A stretch of 64,000 bases of DNA, taken from assembly GCF_002699205.1 (NCBI RefSeq), contig NZ_PABT01000037.1, forward strand, positions 24,031 to 88,030, written 5' to 3'. Each line of letters begins with the position of its first letter. The stretch's first letter is position 1. Positions 46,412 to 55,679 of this stretch are shown here, in pieces. The DNA is from Allomuricauda sp. Its GTDB lineage: Bacteria; Bacteroidota; Bacteroidia; Flavobacteriales; Flavobacteriaceae. The position numbers were made by a program, and so were the translations under genes. The notes beneath the pieces were generated by a model that was not told where the DNA came from, searched no databases, and saw only the letters and a list, made by a program, of their open reading frames with translations.

Positions 46412-46748
46412 TGTTCGAGATATTTGATTTGAGCTGTTTCAATAGCATTTTCACCTCCTCCAATTGTATATGAATGCTGAAAGGGTCACGGATACCTGAG
46501 TTCGAGGTCCTGGCGAGTTGGTTCAGGTTGTTTCCCATCCTGCTCAGCTCGACAAAAAGTTTGCGGTCCAACGGATCTACCTTTTTCTTTGGCAGGGATT
46601 TTCCTGTACATTTTCTTCGGATATATTCGGCTGTGGACAATCCAATTGTCTTCGCATTGTTGGTAATGATCAAGTATTCGCTTTGTGTAACTCTAAAGGC
46701 GATGACAATCGTTCTTTGTTTTGATATGTCCATTTTAGGTCTTGCCAT
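46401..46748 (-). CDS. mobC: Mobilization relaxosome protein MobC
   Basis: 115 residues. N-terminal ribbon-helix-helix-like part (TIVIAFRVTQSEYLIITNNAKTIGLSTAEYIRRKCTGK) and the MobC signature helix LFVELSRMGNNLNQLARTSNSG, followed by a helical C-terminus. MobC binds oriT and helps the relaxase open the DNA. First gene of the mob operon, with a large palindrome 27 bp upstream. Confidence 0.88.
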   Translation of the reverse strand: MARPKMDISKQRTIVIAFRVTQSEYLIITNNAKTIGLSTAEYIRRKCTGKSLPKKKVDPLDRKLFVELSRMGNNLNQLARTSNSGIRDPFSIHIQLEEVKMLLKQLKSNISNNDR

Positions 46749-46774
46749 TTTCCATGAATTTGGTATTGTTCAAA

Positions 46775-46836
46775 AGGTCACTTGTAAACGAAGTGCGCAG
46801 TTTTTGTTTACAAAAACACAACTTGCTTCGTGACCT
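46775..46836. other. Candidate oriT: nested inverted repeat upstream of mobC
   Basis: Outer arms AGGTCAC (46775-46781) and GTGACCT (46830-46836); inner arms CGAAGTGCGCAGTTTTTG and CAAAAACACAACTTGCTTCG around TTTA. An imperfect long palindrome directly before the mobCA operon is the expected place and form for an oriT. The nic site itself cannot be named. Confidence 0.5.
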
Positions 46837-46889
46837 CCGATTAACTATATGGCAAACCTAAAGTCTATGGGTTGCTTGCAAGGGCTTTG

Positions 46890-46947
46890 CCGTACATGGT
46901 ATTTTGTACGGTAAAATAGAAGGGCTTATATATTAGAAACCGTACAT
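46890..46947. repeat. CCGTACA repeats in the mobC-cargo spacer
   Basis: CCGTACA (46890-46896) and TGTACGG (46905-46911) form a 7-bp inverted repeat with an 8-nt loop; a third ACCGTACA is at 46939-46946. AGGGCTT precedes two of the copies. Could be binding sites for a mobilization or regulatory protein. The rest of 46749-47166 holds no gene I can support. Confidence 0.45.
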
Positions 46948-47166
46948 CTTTGGATTAGCATGTTTCATGAACTCACATAATAGGCTGTTAAAAAGAGGCT
47001 TAGCCTTTTGAAAGAAGACGCTATGAAATTGAAATTAGGATTGTTGTTTTTATGAATTACCAAGTTTGTAGGTTTTGACAAGTAAGAAGAGTGGGGACTT
47101 GTATTTTTTACATATTTTTAATATTCTGTTTTCAGAAACAAGTAATCATGATTGAATTATTTTTTT

Positions 47167-49065
47167 ATGGGAAAACCTTTTGGAGATGAATTAAGTTTAC
47201 TTAAGAAAACGGTCGATTGGACCAACAAACTAGATTTAAATCATCTCAAAATCTATCTGGAAAAACTTCCGTCCCCAATTTATATTGTAGGCTCGGGCGG
47301 ATCATTGAGCGCATGCCATTATGCCGTTTCCCTTTTCAATGACCATGGGAAATTTGCAAGAGCGGTTACCCCCTTGGAATTGTTCTTTTCCGAAAAGACC
47401 ATCCGAAATTCCTCCATTCTCTTTATCACGGCCAGCGGTAAAAATTATGACATTAAGTTCTCCTTTAAAAGGGCCCTTGAATATGAACCAAAAGCTATCG
47501 GGGCAATAACTATGAAGGAGAACAATCCCTTGTCCTTACTCACCCAAAAACACGGTATTGCCGAAACATTTGATTTTACTATTCCTTCCGGTAAAGATGG
47601 ATTTCTCGCGACTAACTCCTTGATTGCATTTTTTTCCATCCTGAACAAAACCTTAGGGATTCCAGGCTATAAGGTTCAGAACACCTCGAAAGATTTGAAT
47701 GTTAGAATTTCTAAATTCTTGAATGAAATTTCCAATGATTGTACTCTAGTGATATTGCATGGGAGCTGGAACAAAGCGGTTGCTGTAGACATCGAATCCA
47801 AGTGTACCGAGGCTGGTTTGACCACAACCTTGATTGCAGACTACAGGAATTTCGGTCATGGGAGACACCATTGGTTTGATAAAAATCCCAATTCAGCGAT
47901 TATCGCCCTTGCCAACAGAACAGAAACAGGTCTTTGTCATAAAACATTGAAAACTCTTCCCAATAGTATCCCTAAGCTAATTTTGGAATCAGCATCTGAG
48001 AATCCTGATAGTGCCCTGGACATTTTGATTCAATCCTTTGAACTCATAAAATATTTGGGACAAAAAGTGGGCATTGATCCAGGCAGACCCGGGGTGCCCG
48101 GGTATGGGAGAAAATTATACCATTTGCCTTATTCAAATCTTATAAAACCTTCAAAAAAAACCACCCTTACCAAACGGGCTGAGCTCTCCATAAAAAGAAA
48201 ACTGAACATGGATGACCTTCAATCCATCGATAAAAAAGAGTTGGAAGTTTGGAGAAAGTCCTATTCAAAGTTCATGGGCAATCTTTTGCGGACCTCCTTC
48301 GGAATGGTACTTTTTGACTATGATGGTACCATTTGCTCTTCCAAGGAAAGATTTACAGGCCCATCGAACGAAATGACAGAAAAACTTCTTTCAATCTTAG
48401 AAAAAGGCTTTATGTTCGGGGTCGTTACCGGTAGGGGCAAATCGGTCAGAAATGACTTGCAGAAAATCATCCCCAAAAAATATTGGGAACAGGTATTGGT
48501 AGGGTATTACAACGGTTCCGAATTTGGCACTCTTTCCGATGATTCCTTACCGGATAAAGGCCAAGAACTTCATCCATCCCTCCAACCGATCATCCCCCTA
48601 TTATCAGAAATTGAAACCCTGTATGGCATCAAGGTTACCAAACGACCCAATCAATTGACTATAGAAATAGAGGGTAACAAAAGATGGGGCTTTATCCGAA
48701 ATCTAGTCATCCAGACCATAAAGACCAGTGGCCTGAACGAAATACAGATTCTTGAATCCAGTCATTCCATGGATATTATCCCAAATTCGATATCCAAAGT
48801 AGATATGGTTCCCTCGGCCAAAGAAAAGTTGAAGGAAAGAAACCTACCGCAACAAATTTTGTACATTGGCGATAAGGGCCAATGGTCCGGAAATGATTTC
48901 ATGCTATTGGATAATGAGTTTGGGTTAAGTGTGGATGAAGTATCCTCAAAATTGGATGCCTGTTGGAACATTGCCTCACTTTCCAACAGGAACTCTTCAG
49001 CAACCATGGAATATCTTGATTGCTTAATCTTTTCAGAAAATGGAATACGTTTTAAAATATCTAAA
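47167..49065 (+). CDS. SIS-domain + HAD phosphatase fusion (cargo operon gene 1)
   Basis: Start at ATG 47167 (633 residues; a TTG five codons earlier is less likely); the TGA ends at 49068. Residues 35-300 are a sugar-isomerase (SIS) phosphosugar-binding region (IYIVGSGGSLSACHYAVSLF, ILFITASGKNYDI, VILHGSWNKAVAVDIESK). Residues 378-633 are a HAD hydrolase of the Cof/sugar-phosphatase type: DYDGT with Asp384 and Asp386, Thr421 (VVTGRGKS), Lys544, and GDKGQWSGND (Asp569, Asp577). Expected activity is binding or isomerising a phosphosugar and removing a phosphate. Overlaps gene 2 by 4 bp. Opposite in strand to the mobility genes, so an independent cargo unit. Substrate unknown. Confidence 0.8.
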
Positions 49066-50156
49066 TGAGAAGAGCGCTTGCGGAAACATTACTGGCTGAA
49101 ATAATGGAGTGGTCCACTGAAGAGGTAGGTAATGAAAGACCCCTGCTACAGGCGCTCTCCAATTTCAAATACAATGAGTATCAACAATTCTCGATTGGGA
49201 CCTTATTTATGGAAAGCTTGGTCAAATGGCTCAATAATTTTGATGGTAGTAAGGAGCGGAAAATTGCTTATGAGTTTATCAAAAATCAATTGATTTTCTT
49301 TTCCAACAACCAGATTCTTCATTTGGTGAATACCACCTTTAATACAGTAATACAACCTATTCTCATTGAGAAAACTTCTACCATACTTAATACTGGAAAA
49401 TATCAGATTTCTTCAATTATCAATAGTCCTACCTACCAAAGCGTTTCTAGAAGGGCATTATATATTGGACTTAGTGATGGTGCCCGCATCGACCAACTTC
49501 GTCGAAGCAGCCATTTGAACAATGAGCAGGTTATTCCAACATACGAGGTGGGCAGGGCCAAAGTAGATGATATGCTAAAGGAATTGTCCGATTCTGGAGA
49601 AACTAAAAAATTTGATACAATATTTTTGGTGGATGACTTCACGGCAAGTGGGACCAGTTATTTCCGGACTGAAGGCAGTGCTTTAAAAGGAAAAATATTC
49701 AAAACAATTGACAGATTTTTTGATACAAAGGAACCCCTTTTCCAACTTGTGGATGCGAGTAAACAAATTAGTATTCATTTGGTCTTTTATATTGCCACCG
49801 AAGAAGCCATTGACAAAATATCAAATATTGAATCTTTGATTTCAAAACAGGAAAAGTACAAAAACTTAAACTTTACAATCCATGCTCTTCAAAAGATAAA
49901 TTCTTCTCTTAAGGAAGATATCCTTCAAAATCAAAAAGCTTTTATTGAATTATCCGAAAAATACGTAAATGATTCAATTGTCGACGACCACTGGAAAAAA
50001 GCAAAACATGGAAAACACTATTTAGGATATAATGAATGTGCTTTACCTATAGTACTGGCCCACAATACGCCAAATAATTCACTTCCTTTGATTTGGTGGA
50101 GTTCAAAGGACAATGATTTTGTTGGTTTATTCCCAAGAATTACAAGACACAGTTAA
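49065..50156 (+). CDS. Phosphoribosyltransferase-like protein (cargo operon gene 2)
   Basis: 363 residues. The PRPP-binding loop of type I phosphoribosyltransferases is clear: FDTIFLVDDFTASGTSYF (Asp190, Asp191, Gly196, Thr197). Upstream ALYIGLSDGARIDQLRRSS resembles the pyrophosphate-loop strand. The N-terminal 110 residues are helical and the C-terminal 100 unusual for metabolic enzymes, so this is a divergent member; it brings to mind the phosphoribosyltransferase-like domains described in bacterial conflict systems, but I cannot run a profile. ATGA overlap with gene 1; one base before gene 3. Possible reaction: transfer of phosphoribose to or from a base or nucleotide. Confidence 0.72.
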   Translation: MRRALAETLLAEIMEWSTEEVGNERPLLQALSNFKYNEYQQFSIGTLFMESLVKWLNNFDGSKERKIAYEFIKNQLIFFSNNQILHLVNTTFNTVIQPILIEKTSTILNTGKYQISSIINSPTYQSVSRRALYIGLSDGARIDQLRRSSHLNNEQVIPTYEVGRAKVDDMLKELSDSGETKKFDTIFLVDDFTASGTSYFRTEGSALKGKIFKTIDRFFDTKEPLFQLVDASKQISIHLVFYIATEEAIDKISNIESLISKQEKYKNLNFTIHALQKINSSLKEDILQNQKAFIELSEKYVNDSIVDDHWKKAKHGKHYLGYNECALPIVLAHNTPNNSLPLIWWSSKDNDFVGLFPRITRHS

Positions 50157-50157
50157 G

Positions 50158-52050
50158 ATGAGCGATGCCTACCGTAATCCATTCAAACTAAGAAATTCCG
50201 AGAAAATTGACAAGGAAATAGGTTTCCTTCGCCTTTTCAGTCCGCTGGCATTGGAAGCTTTGGTACAAAAGCATAAATTAGGTGTCCTCTGGGGAAATGT
50301 ACTTTTGATCCACAGTTCTCCCGGAGGAGGTAAAACATCTTTGTTGCGTGCATTTGAACCAGGTTCCCTCACTACTTTATGGAACAGCAAGTCCGCTTCC
50401 GATTATCGAGATCTTTTCAATACCCTAAAAGGGATTGACGTAATCAACAAATCCGAAGTAAAACTTTTGGGAGTTTCCCTACCCTGCACCAGAAATTATC
50501 AAGTTCTTGAGGAACTTAATATTTCCGAAGCACAGAAAAAACGCCTTTTTTTCTCCCTGCTTAATTCCAGAGTCATTCTTTCAACTTTGCGAGCTGCATG
50601 TAGATTGAAAAACCGTAAATTCCCCGAAGGCCTTGAAGATATCGAGTTAAGATATGATAATAGTGATAATTTCTTTAAATCCCTAGAGGTTCCTTGCAAT
50701 GGAAAACAATTGTTTGCATGGGCATCAAATATCGAAAGGAACATCTACAAAACCATCGACAGTTTCATTCCGGAGGTCGATGTTGTGGTTGAGGGCCATG
50801 ACGAGCTGATTTCACTGTTGGTACTTACTCCCCAAAACCTATATTACCAAGGAAAGTCTTTGTGTTCAAGAATACTATTTATGTTCGATGATGCCCATAA
50901 GTTATCTGACCCACAAAGATCACTCTTTAAGCAATATATTCTTGAGAAAAGGAGCGGAGCCAATGTTTGGATTTCGGAGCGACTTGAAGCTCTCTCTCCC
51001 GATGAGCAACTCAAATCGTTCGAAGGAAGGGATTTTGAAGAGTTGAACTTGGAGAATTTTTGGAATAAGAATCCTAGCAAGCTGAAGAAAGTCCTTCGAA
51101 ACATTTCCGATAAACGGGCTGCACTGTCCTCTGAGGAGGTCACTTCCTTTCAGGAGTATTTAAGTGAAAATCTCTCAGAAACTAATGCGAACGATAATTT
51201 AGCACAGGCAGCACTTCAAATCTCTGACAAAATCCAAGAAATATCAAAAGCCACCAATAGGTTTGATGATTGGATTGGTGCTATAGATGAGCTTGAAAAT
51301 GAAACTCTTTTAAACAGGGCCATAAGGTTGAAAGAGATTGAAATATTGATTCACCGGAATTTGGGCAAAAACCAATTGAGCTTTGATTTTCCAATGCCTG
51401 TCGAGGAGTTAGATAAAAAAACCGGCAGTGAGGTCAATAAGGCCGCGAAACTTTTTCTTTCAAATAGTCATGATATTCCTTATTATTTTGGTTTTGAGGA
51501 TTTGGTCAGGTTGTCGTCATTCAATATTGAACAGTTCCTATCCTTCAGTTCCGAAATGTTCGAGGCCATGATTTCCAATAAAATCAAGGGGAATGAAATT
51601 ATCTTATCCGACAGGAAACAACATGATATCATCCTAAAGGTTGCCAATCATAATTGGAAAAAATTGAGGATTGAGATTCCCTTTGGACAAAATATACGCC
51701 GGTTTTTGACAGGTTTGGGAGAATATTCCCGGGCACAGACATTCAAACCAAATGCTCCTTATGCCCCAGGGGTCAATGGCTTTGCAATAAAAAGTAATGG
51801 CGAGAACAAACTGTATACTGAAGAACAGTGGATCAATAATTCGATTTACCAACCTTTGGTCAATGTTGTCTCCACTTGCGTGGCCTATAATCTTTTGGAA
51901 AGGCACTCCGTCCTTCAAGGACAAAAGGGCCAAAGTCATACGGTTTATTATATGAACCGTTGGTTGTGTGTTTATTTTGGGTTGCCCTTATCCTATGGAG
52001 GGTGGAGGCACCAAACTCCAGACCAACTAATAAAATGGATTAAAAAATGA
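50158..52050 (+). CDS. P-loop AAA-type ATPase (cargo operon gene 3)
   Basis: 630 residues from ATG 50158, one base after the gene 2 stop; an upstream ATG at 50113 would overlap gene 2 more deeply. Walker A is SSPGGGKTS (54-61, Lys59), Walker B is ILFMFDDAH (Asp244, Asp245), and NVWISERLEAL about 25 residues on looks like a sensor/arginine region. The remainder is helical with a possible winged-helix end (TVYYMNRWLCVYFGLPLSYGG). The closest type I can suggest is the ORC/CDC6- or STAND-like AAA group. It probably acts as sensor or switch of the system. TGA overlaps the ATG of gene 4. Confidence 0.72.
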   Translation: MSDAYRNPFKLRNSEKIDKEIGFLRLFSPLALEALVQKHKLGVLWGNVLLIHSSPGGGKTSLLRAFEPGSLTTLWNSKSASDYRDLFNTLKGIDVINKSEVKLLGVSLPCTRNYQVLEELNISEAQKKRLFFSLLNSRVILSTLRAACRLKNRKFPEGLEDIELRYDNSDNFFKSLEVPCNGKQLFAWASNIERNIYKTIDSFIPEVDVVVEGHDELISLLVLTPQNLYYQGKSLCSRILFMFDDAHKLSDPQRSLFKQYILEKRSGANVWISERLEALSPDEQLKSFEGRDFEELNLENFWNKNPSKLKKVLRNISDKRAALSSEEVTSFQEYLSENLSETNANDNLAQAALQISDKIQEISKATNRFDDWIGAIDELENETLLNRAIRLKEIEILIHRNLGKNQLSFDFPMPVEELDKKTGSEVNKAAKLFLSNSHDIPYYFGFEDLVRLSSFNIEQFLSFSSEMFEAMISNKIKGNEIILSDRKQHDIILKVANHNWKKLRIEIPFGQNIRRFLTGLGEYSRAQTFKPNAPYAPGVNGFAIKSNGENKLYTEEQWINNSIYQPLVNVVSTCVAYNLLERHSVLQGQKGQSHTVYYMNRWLCVYFGLPLSYGGWRHQTPDQLIKWIKK

Positions 52051-53204
52051 ACCAATTAAGATGGAGCCCCAATATATTGATCAAGGATAATGCCGTTGAT
52101 TCTTTTTGGAAGGAACACTTTGCTGAAGAAGGGCGTAAGCTATTATTTGTACTTGGCAAGGGTTTTGATGTTCGAATGAACTTTGCACTATCCAGATTGC
52201 TGAATGCCCGGCCAGACATCAATTTGGAATGCATCCTGATTGAATTCGACGAAGGAAAAACCTCTTCCTCCTTGGATTACAATCCTTTGGTGACAGAAAA
52301 TATGGAAGAGTTTGAAAAGATCATGGAAAGTAGACCTATTCAGGTCAAAAAAATAAAAATGAAGAATAAGTCTGGTAAAAGGGGACGCATTGTTGGGGAT
52401 AGGAATGCTGCCGATTTGATAAAGAGCCATTCTGAAATAGAGAGTTTTACGGATATAATCGTGGACATCAGCTCCTTGCCCCGGGGGATTTACTTCTCCT
52501 TAACAGGTAAGATTCTAAAACTTATTGACCAGAACCAGCAAAACCAACAAAACCTATTTTTGACCGTAGCTGAAAATGTCAAAATCGATTCTCAAATTCA
52601 GGAAACCGATCTCGAAGAAGACCTCACCTATCTGTATGGTTTTGGAGGGCAAATCGAACTTGAAGCTGAAAAGGAACAACCCTTGATTTGGTTCCCCATT
52701 TTGGGAGAGGATAAAAGTGCTCATATCAAAAAAGGTGCGGACAAGATCATGGAGGATAAGACCCGATTGCATGAAATCTGTCCCGTGTTGCCCTTTCCTT
52801 CCAAGGATCCACGCCGTTCCGATGCTCTTTTAATTGAGTACCATAATTTATTATTTGATTCTTTGGATATCGAACCCCAGAACATAATGTACACGACCGA
52901 ACGAGACCCTTTTCAAACCTATATTCAATTGAGCGATGCCGTAGCCAATTATCGAGAATCCCTGAAAGTGCTGAACGGTTGCAAATTTGCCCTGTCCACT
53001 TTTTCAAGTAAATTGATTTCCATCGGGACTTTGTTGGTTGCCTATGAAAATCCGGAATTTGTTGGGATTTTGAATATAAATTCCGGGGGATATCAAATTC
53101 TGGATGAATCCGAAATAAAAAACTTGAAGCAAGAAAGCGAACTTTTTGTAACTTGGCTCACTGGAAGTCCATACCATCAACAATCACCAAAAAACTCTAA
53201 TTAG
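52047..53204 (+). CDS. Rossmann-like protein of unknown function (cargo operon gene 4)
   Basis: 385 residues, no recognised family. Visible: a strand-loop FVLGKGFDVRM (34-44) like a nucleotide-binding start, a second strand ECILIEFDEG (61-70), and FTDIIVDISSLPRGIYFSLTG (134-154) where DxSxxPR looks conserved; later LPFPSKDPRRSDALLIEYHNLLF and FALSTFSSKLISIGTLL, consistent with alternating alpha/beta structure. ATGA overlap with gene 3 and 5 bp to gene 5 tie it to the operon. It could be the effector or a second enzyme. Function cannot be given. Confidence 0.65.
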   Translation: MNQLRWSPNILIKDNAVDSFWKEHFAEEGRKLLFVLGKGFDVRMNFALSRLLNARPDINLECILIEFDEGKTSSSLDYNPLVTENMEEFEKIMESRPIQVKKIKMKNKSGKRGRIVGDRNAADLIKSHSEIESFTDIIVDISSLPRGIYFSLTGKILKLIDQNQQNQQNLFLTVAENVKIDSQIQETDLEEDLTYLYGFGGQIELEAEKEQPLIWFPILGEDKSAHIKKGADKIMEDKTRLHEICPVLPFPSKDPRRSDALLIEYHNLLFDSLDIEPQNIMYTTERDPFQTYIQLSDAVANYRESLKVLNGCKFALSTFSSKLISIGTLLVAYENPEFVGILNINSGGYQILDESEIKNLKQESELFVTWLTGSPYHQQSPKNSN

Positions 53205-53209
53205 ACGCT

Positions 53210-54226
53210 TTGAACAGTATCATAGGAACAGGTTTTCTCGCATTGGATATTATTGTCAACGGTAGTACCGAAACCCCACCAAAACTCCAAGCTGGCGGGT
53301 CGTTCGGGAACGTCCTTACCATTCTTTCGTACCTAGATTTCCAAACTTATCCAATATCTAGGTTGGCAGATAACAAATTCACGGATCTACTTCTTGAGGA
53401 CATAACCCACTGGAACGTCAATACCCGCTTGATTTTTAAGGATGAAAAGGCCAGCACTCCGGTAATTATACATCGCATTCTCAAAAACTCCCATGGAGAA
53501 CCCATACACCGATTCGAATTTAGAAATCCAACCACTGGTAAACGACTTCCCAGCTATCGCCCTTTCCGATCGGATAAAGTGAGTGTCATTGAAAATTTGA
53601 TCCCAAAGTCCGATGTTTATTATTTTGACAGAGCCAATAGAGGTTCCATTGAATTGGCCAAAATAGCAAAAGACCGAGGAGCCTTTGTGTTCTTTGAACC
53701 TTCAGGTTATGGCGATCCTAAGCACTTTAGGGAAAGTGTCGAAATTGCCGATATTATAAAATTTTCCAATCAACGGTTATCCAACTACCGCAAACTCTAT
53801 CCCAACTCCAATGCTCTTTTGGAAATAGAGACCAAAGGATCTCAAGGCCTTAGTTTCAGGTTGAACTCAGATGCTTGGGTCGATTTGGAACCAAAGACCA
53901 TCCATGATATTGTTGATACCGCAGGTGCGGGAGATTGGTGTTCTGCCGGTATCATCAAAATAATTTCATCCAATGGCCCATTGCAAAATCAAACCCAAGG
54001 GCAAATTGAAGATGCCCTCCAAATGGGACAATCCTTCGGTGCCGTAAACTGTTTGTTTGATGGAGCAAGGGGGGCCATGTACCAATTGGATTCCGAGGAA
54101 TTTTTAGCTCTGGCCCAACAAATTCTGGACAATGATATCAATATTGGAGATAATATTGGAAAAAAGACCATATCAAGCACTTATACCCATAGCGACCTTA
54201 AAGAATTATTTGAATTGGAACTTTAA
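53210..54226 (+). CDS. PfkB-family sugar/nucleoside kinase (cargo operon gene 5)
   Basis: 338 residues from a TTG start at 53210, six bases after the gene 4 stop; no ATG fits. Ribokinase-fold landmarks: IIGTGFLALDIIVNG, AGGSFGNVLTILSYL (first PfkB motif, Gly29-Gly30), and DTAGAGDWCSAGI (second motif, catalytic Asp242, anion hole 239-242). Members phosphorylate sugars or nucleosides with ATP. Together with the SIS-HAD and phosphoribosyltransferase genes it completes a sugar/nucleotide chemistry set. Substrate unknown; ribose-like or nucleoside is a guess from partners. Confidence 0.82.
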   Translation: MNSIIGTGFLALDIIVNGSTETPPKLQAGGSFGNVLTILSYLDFQTYPISRLADNKFTDLLLEDITHWNVNTRLIFKDEKASTPVIIHRILKNSHGEPIHRFEFRNPTTGKRLPSYRPFRSDKVSVIENLIPKSDVYYFDRANRGSIELAKIAKDRGAFVFFEPSGYGDPKHFRESVEIADIIKFSNQRLSNYRKLYPNSNALLEIETKGSQGLSFRLNSDAWVDLEPKTIHDIVDTAGAGDWCSAGIIKIISSNGPLQNQTQGQIEDALQMGQSFGAVNCLFDGARGAMYQLDSEEFLALAQQILDNDINIGDNIGKKTISSTYTHSDLKELFELEL

Positions 54227-54313
54227 ATTTAGCCATATACCTTTTCACTCCTATTTATTTTGATTCAATAAGGACTCAATTCCTCAACCCTATAAACCCT
54301 TAAATAAATACTG

Positions 54314-54799
54314 TCAACAAAGTTTTATATCATTGAATTTGGTCTTGAGCGTAAATTCGGCATTGGGTTCTTTAAAATACCTATCAAATCCATTTACCAA
54401 ATGTTCCAAAGCAACCCTATACCTTGCCTTTCCATGGGCATTGTCTTCATAATAAGTGCATGGATCTTTGGGATGTACCTCTGTCGGTGTCCTAAATACT
54501 TTGATATTGCGGTTCATATACTCAAACCGTAGTGAAGCTCTTTTATGAATATTCCCAAGGGTAAGTTCACTTGGATATTCAGGTACATCATAGTAGATTT
54601 CTTCCAATATGACAATGAATGCCCTTCTACGGGAGAGTTTGGGTTTTATTGAAGCCTTTTCCAAGTCATCTCGTAGGTCTTGGACAATTCTTTCGGCCAT
54701 CCTGATCTGGGATTGGGTGTATTTATTGCTCCCTATCAAGGGGTTCTCCTCATCTCCCAATTTTTGAAGATGTCTGAGCAACACATCCGAATCGATCAT
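54314..54799 (-). CDS. Hypothetical protein of two-gene cargo operon
   Basis: 161 residues, soluble. MIDSDVLLRHLQKLGDEENPL, RMAERIVQDLRDDLEKA and RRRAFIVILEEIYYDVPEYPSELTL suggest a helical protein; YFKEPNAEFTLKTKFNDIKLC ends it. Its ATG overlaps the stop of the preceding gene (ATGA). Convergent with the five-gene operon. I do not recognise a family. Confidence 0.6.
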   Translation of the reverse strand: MIDSDVLLRHLQKLGDEENPLIGSNKYTQSQIRMAERIVQDLRDDLEKASIKPKLSRRRAFIVILEEIYYDVPEYPSELTLGNIHKRASLRFEYMNRNIKVFRTPTEVHPKDPCTYYEDNAHGKARYRVALEHLVNGFDRYFKEPNAEFTLKTKFNDIKLC

Positions 54800-55560
54800 A
54801 GACTTGGCCCTTCCTTGCCTTTTTGTCTTGATACTTCTTTTTGGATGAAACTTCCCAGTATCTTGGACATATCCGTTGTCCTAGCCGAAAGCCTCATCAT
54901 ATTTTCCTGAACGTATGACCCAACGAGCAGAAATTCTGCTATATTGATCTTTTGAGGCTCTAACATTCCCTTGGCCATCATTTGCAGGAACAGTTTTTCT
55001 TGAGAATCCATCTTTCCATCCTGAATGTCCAATTGCTCTCCTAATTTTTGAAGGCAACTTTTTTTGTCCAAGACATTATCCCACTTGATATGACCAAAAA
55101 CCGTTTGGCCCACATAAGCCATGACGTAACGTCCATATTCCCATTTTCGGAAAGAGGTGGTCGGGTCCAACAGTTCCATTTCCACAAAATCCAATAACCT
55201 TTCATTGGAAAGAATTTCTTCAATGTTGTGTTCCATTTGGAGGAGAAGCTGAAACTCTTCTTTGGCTCCTTGGTCCAAGTTGTTCAACAAGTGTCCTGCA
55301 AATGTTTGGGACACCTGAAACAACGGGAGCTTTTCCTCTATGAGGGCATTTAAAAAACGGTAACGTTTTTCCTCTACCAATTCATCATAATGGAGCCCAT
55401 AAGAAAATAGGATAGCAATCAGCGAGTTCAATTGATCTGTTGAGAGTTTTACCTTTGAAATATTGGTTTCCTGTTGGACAATTTCTTTTATAGTATCATG
55501 AAACCTCTTATTCTCTATCTGACTCTCAAAATTCAATAAATCGTAAACAACCTCATCCAT
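54796..55560 (-). CDS. Hypothetical helical protein of two-gene cargo operon
   Basis: 254 residues, almost all helix (VVYDLLNFESQIENKRF, LNSLIAILFSYGLHYDELVEEKRYRFLNALIEE, LLLQMEHNIEEILSNERLLDFVEME). No catalytic motif or membrane segment. First gene of the pair; the C-terminus (EVSRQKGKEGPSL) overlaps the next start. Such paired helical proteins in mobile DNA are often regulators, toxin-antitoxin partners or immunity factors, but nothing in the sequence decides. Confidence 0.6.
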   Translation of the reverse strand: MDEVVYDLLNFESQIENKRFHDTIKEIVQQETNISKVKLSTDQLNSLIAILFSYGLHYDELVEEKRYRFLNALIEEKLPLFQVSQTFAGHLLNNLDQGAKEEFQLLLQMEHNIEEILSNERLLDFVEMELLDPTTSFRKWEYGRYVMAYVGQTVFGHIKWDNVLDKKSCLQKLGEQLDIQDGKMDSQEKLFLQMMAKGMLEPQKINIAEFLLVGSYVQENMMRLSARTTDMSKILGSFIQKEVSRQKGKEGPSL

Positions 55561-55679
55561 ATGCTTTATTTTCTGATTTGATTTACATACCTGTGCTTCA
55601 TGGTAATGCCAAAAATGTGACCTCCTTCTATATTAAGTACTGGTCATAAACAGAGAATCGGGGCCGCTCATAGCATTGG

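Noticed and set aside
46988..47010. AAAAGAGGCTTAGCCTTTT as a terminator
   Set aside because: The stem is short and imperfect and no T run follows; nothing ends there.
47167..54226. Reading the five-gene operon as an ordinary sugar catabolic operon
   Set aside because: There is no transporter or sugar-type regulator, the operon carries a large ATPase and an unknown protein, and it lies in mobile DNA.
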